Assembly: GCA_030587365.1 (NCBI GenBank)
Contig: JAUQZE010000003.1
Location: 277,636-341,635 of the forward strand
Direction: 5' to 3'
From: Candidatus Freyarchaeota archaeon
GTDB lineage: Archaea > Asgardarchaeota > Jordiarchaeia > Jordiarchaeales > Jordiarchaeaceae
DNA: 64,000 nucleotides
Shown here: positions 63,807-64,000 of the stretch, one piece after another
How the letters are laid out: every line of letters begins with the position of its first letter
Position numbering within the stretch: the first letter of the stretch is position 1
Made by a program: the position numbers and the translations under genes
Notes under the pieces: generated by a model
Told to the model about the DNA's origin: nothing
The model's input: only the letters and a program-made list of their open reading frames with translations
Databases searched by the model: none

Positions 63807-64000
63807 ATGAAACAATCCAAGCCTACGAGTAGTAATAATAGTGACCAGTCCTTTTTGCTTTTTCGGAAGCGTCTGGTGGGGATCACCTCCGCAGACCTTG
63901 AAGGGCTCTCGGAATACGCCCAAAAGAACCTGGAGATCATACGATGCTGGCGCCTCAACCCCCTGAAAAGCATCCTTGAGGAATACCAGATCTCGAAGAG
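63807..64000 (+). CDS. Unknown protein, 3'-truncated by window edge
   Basis: An open frame from ATG 63807, preceded by GGTGATT, runs off the right edge. It starts MKQSKPTSSNNSDQSFLLFR and continues to KSILEEYQISKR. Noticeably richer in G/C than the surroundings and with a hydrophilic, Ser/Asn-rich N-terminus. No family recognised from 64 codons. Confidence 0.55.
   Translation, partial: MKQSKPTSSNNSDQSFLLFRKRLVGITSADLEGLSEYAQKNLEIIRCWRLNPLKSILEEYQISK

Overview
The window looks like a chromosomal segment of an archaeon of moderate GC, most likely an Asgard-type lineage. Evidence for Archaea: topoisomerase VI (Top6B/Top6A), TATA-box promoters, Shine-Dalgarno sites with short or absent leaders, a complete archaeal trp operon, HflX, CorA and KaiC-like proteins. 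Evidence for Asgard: an actin much closer to eukaryotic actin/lokiactin than to crenactin. No marker in the window fixes the class.

Layout. 0-4.4 kb: Top6B (left-truncated) and Top6A, then a HEAT-repeat protein and a small unknown protein. 4.7-11.6 kb (minus): a three-gene operon of a 1655-aa alpha-2-macroglobulin-like thioester protein, a TPR/VWA protein and an actin lacking its first ~60 residues. The missing actin N-terminus sits inside the macroglobulin at the place of its bait region, so actin is split across the operon. 12-23 kb: an ion permease, a decarboxylase-family protein, an HflX GTPase, Cys-rich small proteins, an integrase relic, a methyltransferase and an unusual two-module PEP carboxykinase. 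23-28 kb: a giant surface protein with a cytoplasmic helix-hairpin-helix tail. 28-33 kb: accessory zone with two decayed copies of a pyrimidine-dimer glycosylase gene around corA, a collapsed methyltransferase gene, a UPF0175/DUF3368 toxin-antitoxin pair and an AlkD-like repair protein. 33-37 kb: a ThiN-HypE-like fusion, a QueG-like Fe-S protein and an enoyl-CoA hydratase.

37-42 kb: an orphan adenine-type DNA methylase, then a non-coding locus directly upstream of a Ro60/Rsr-like TROVE protein. The RNA folds as a long terminal stem carrying a circularly permuted, tRNA-like domain, as expected of a Y RNA of the YrlA type. A second hairpin just upstream shares an 11-nt motif with it. This looks like an archaeal Ro-Y RNA RNP.

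42-52 kb: a TumE/TumA-like pair, a coiled-coil wHTH protein, a second HEAT protein, and the overlapping trpEGDCFBA operon preceded by TGTACA boxes and a possible leader peptide. 52-55 kb: a recombined zone with VapBC, a second vapB copy fused to another gene fragment, a DUF1801 protein and an unknown protein. 55-64 kb: a TPR protein with near-identical repeats, an amidohydrolase, a KaiC-like ATPase, a redox operon (flavin disulfide reductase, glutaredoxin, FTR-rubredoxin fusion, DJ-1/PfpI), a DUF2769 protein, a methyltransferase/ATP-grasp fusion, and a gene running off the right edge.

The two strongest leads are the split actin-macroglobulin operon and the TROVE/Y-RNA locus. All assignments come from reading the sequence; no database search or folding program was run.
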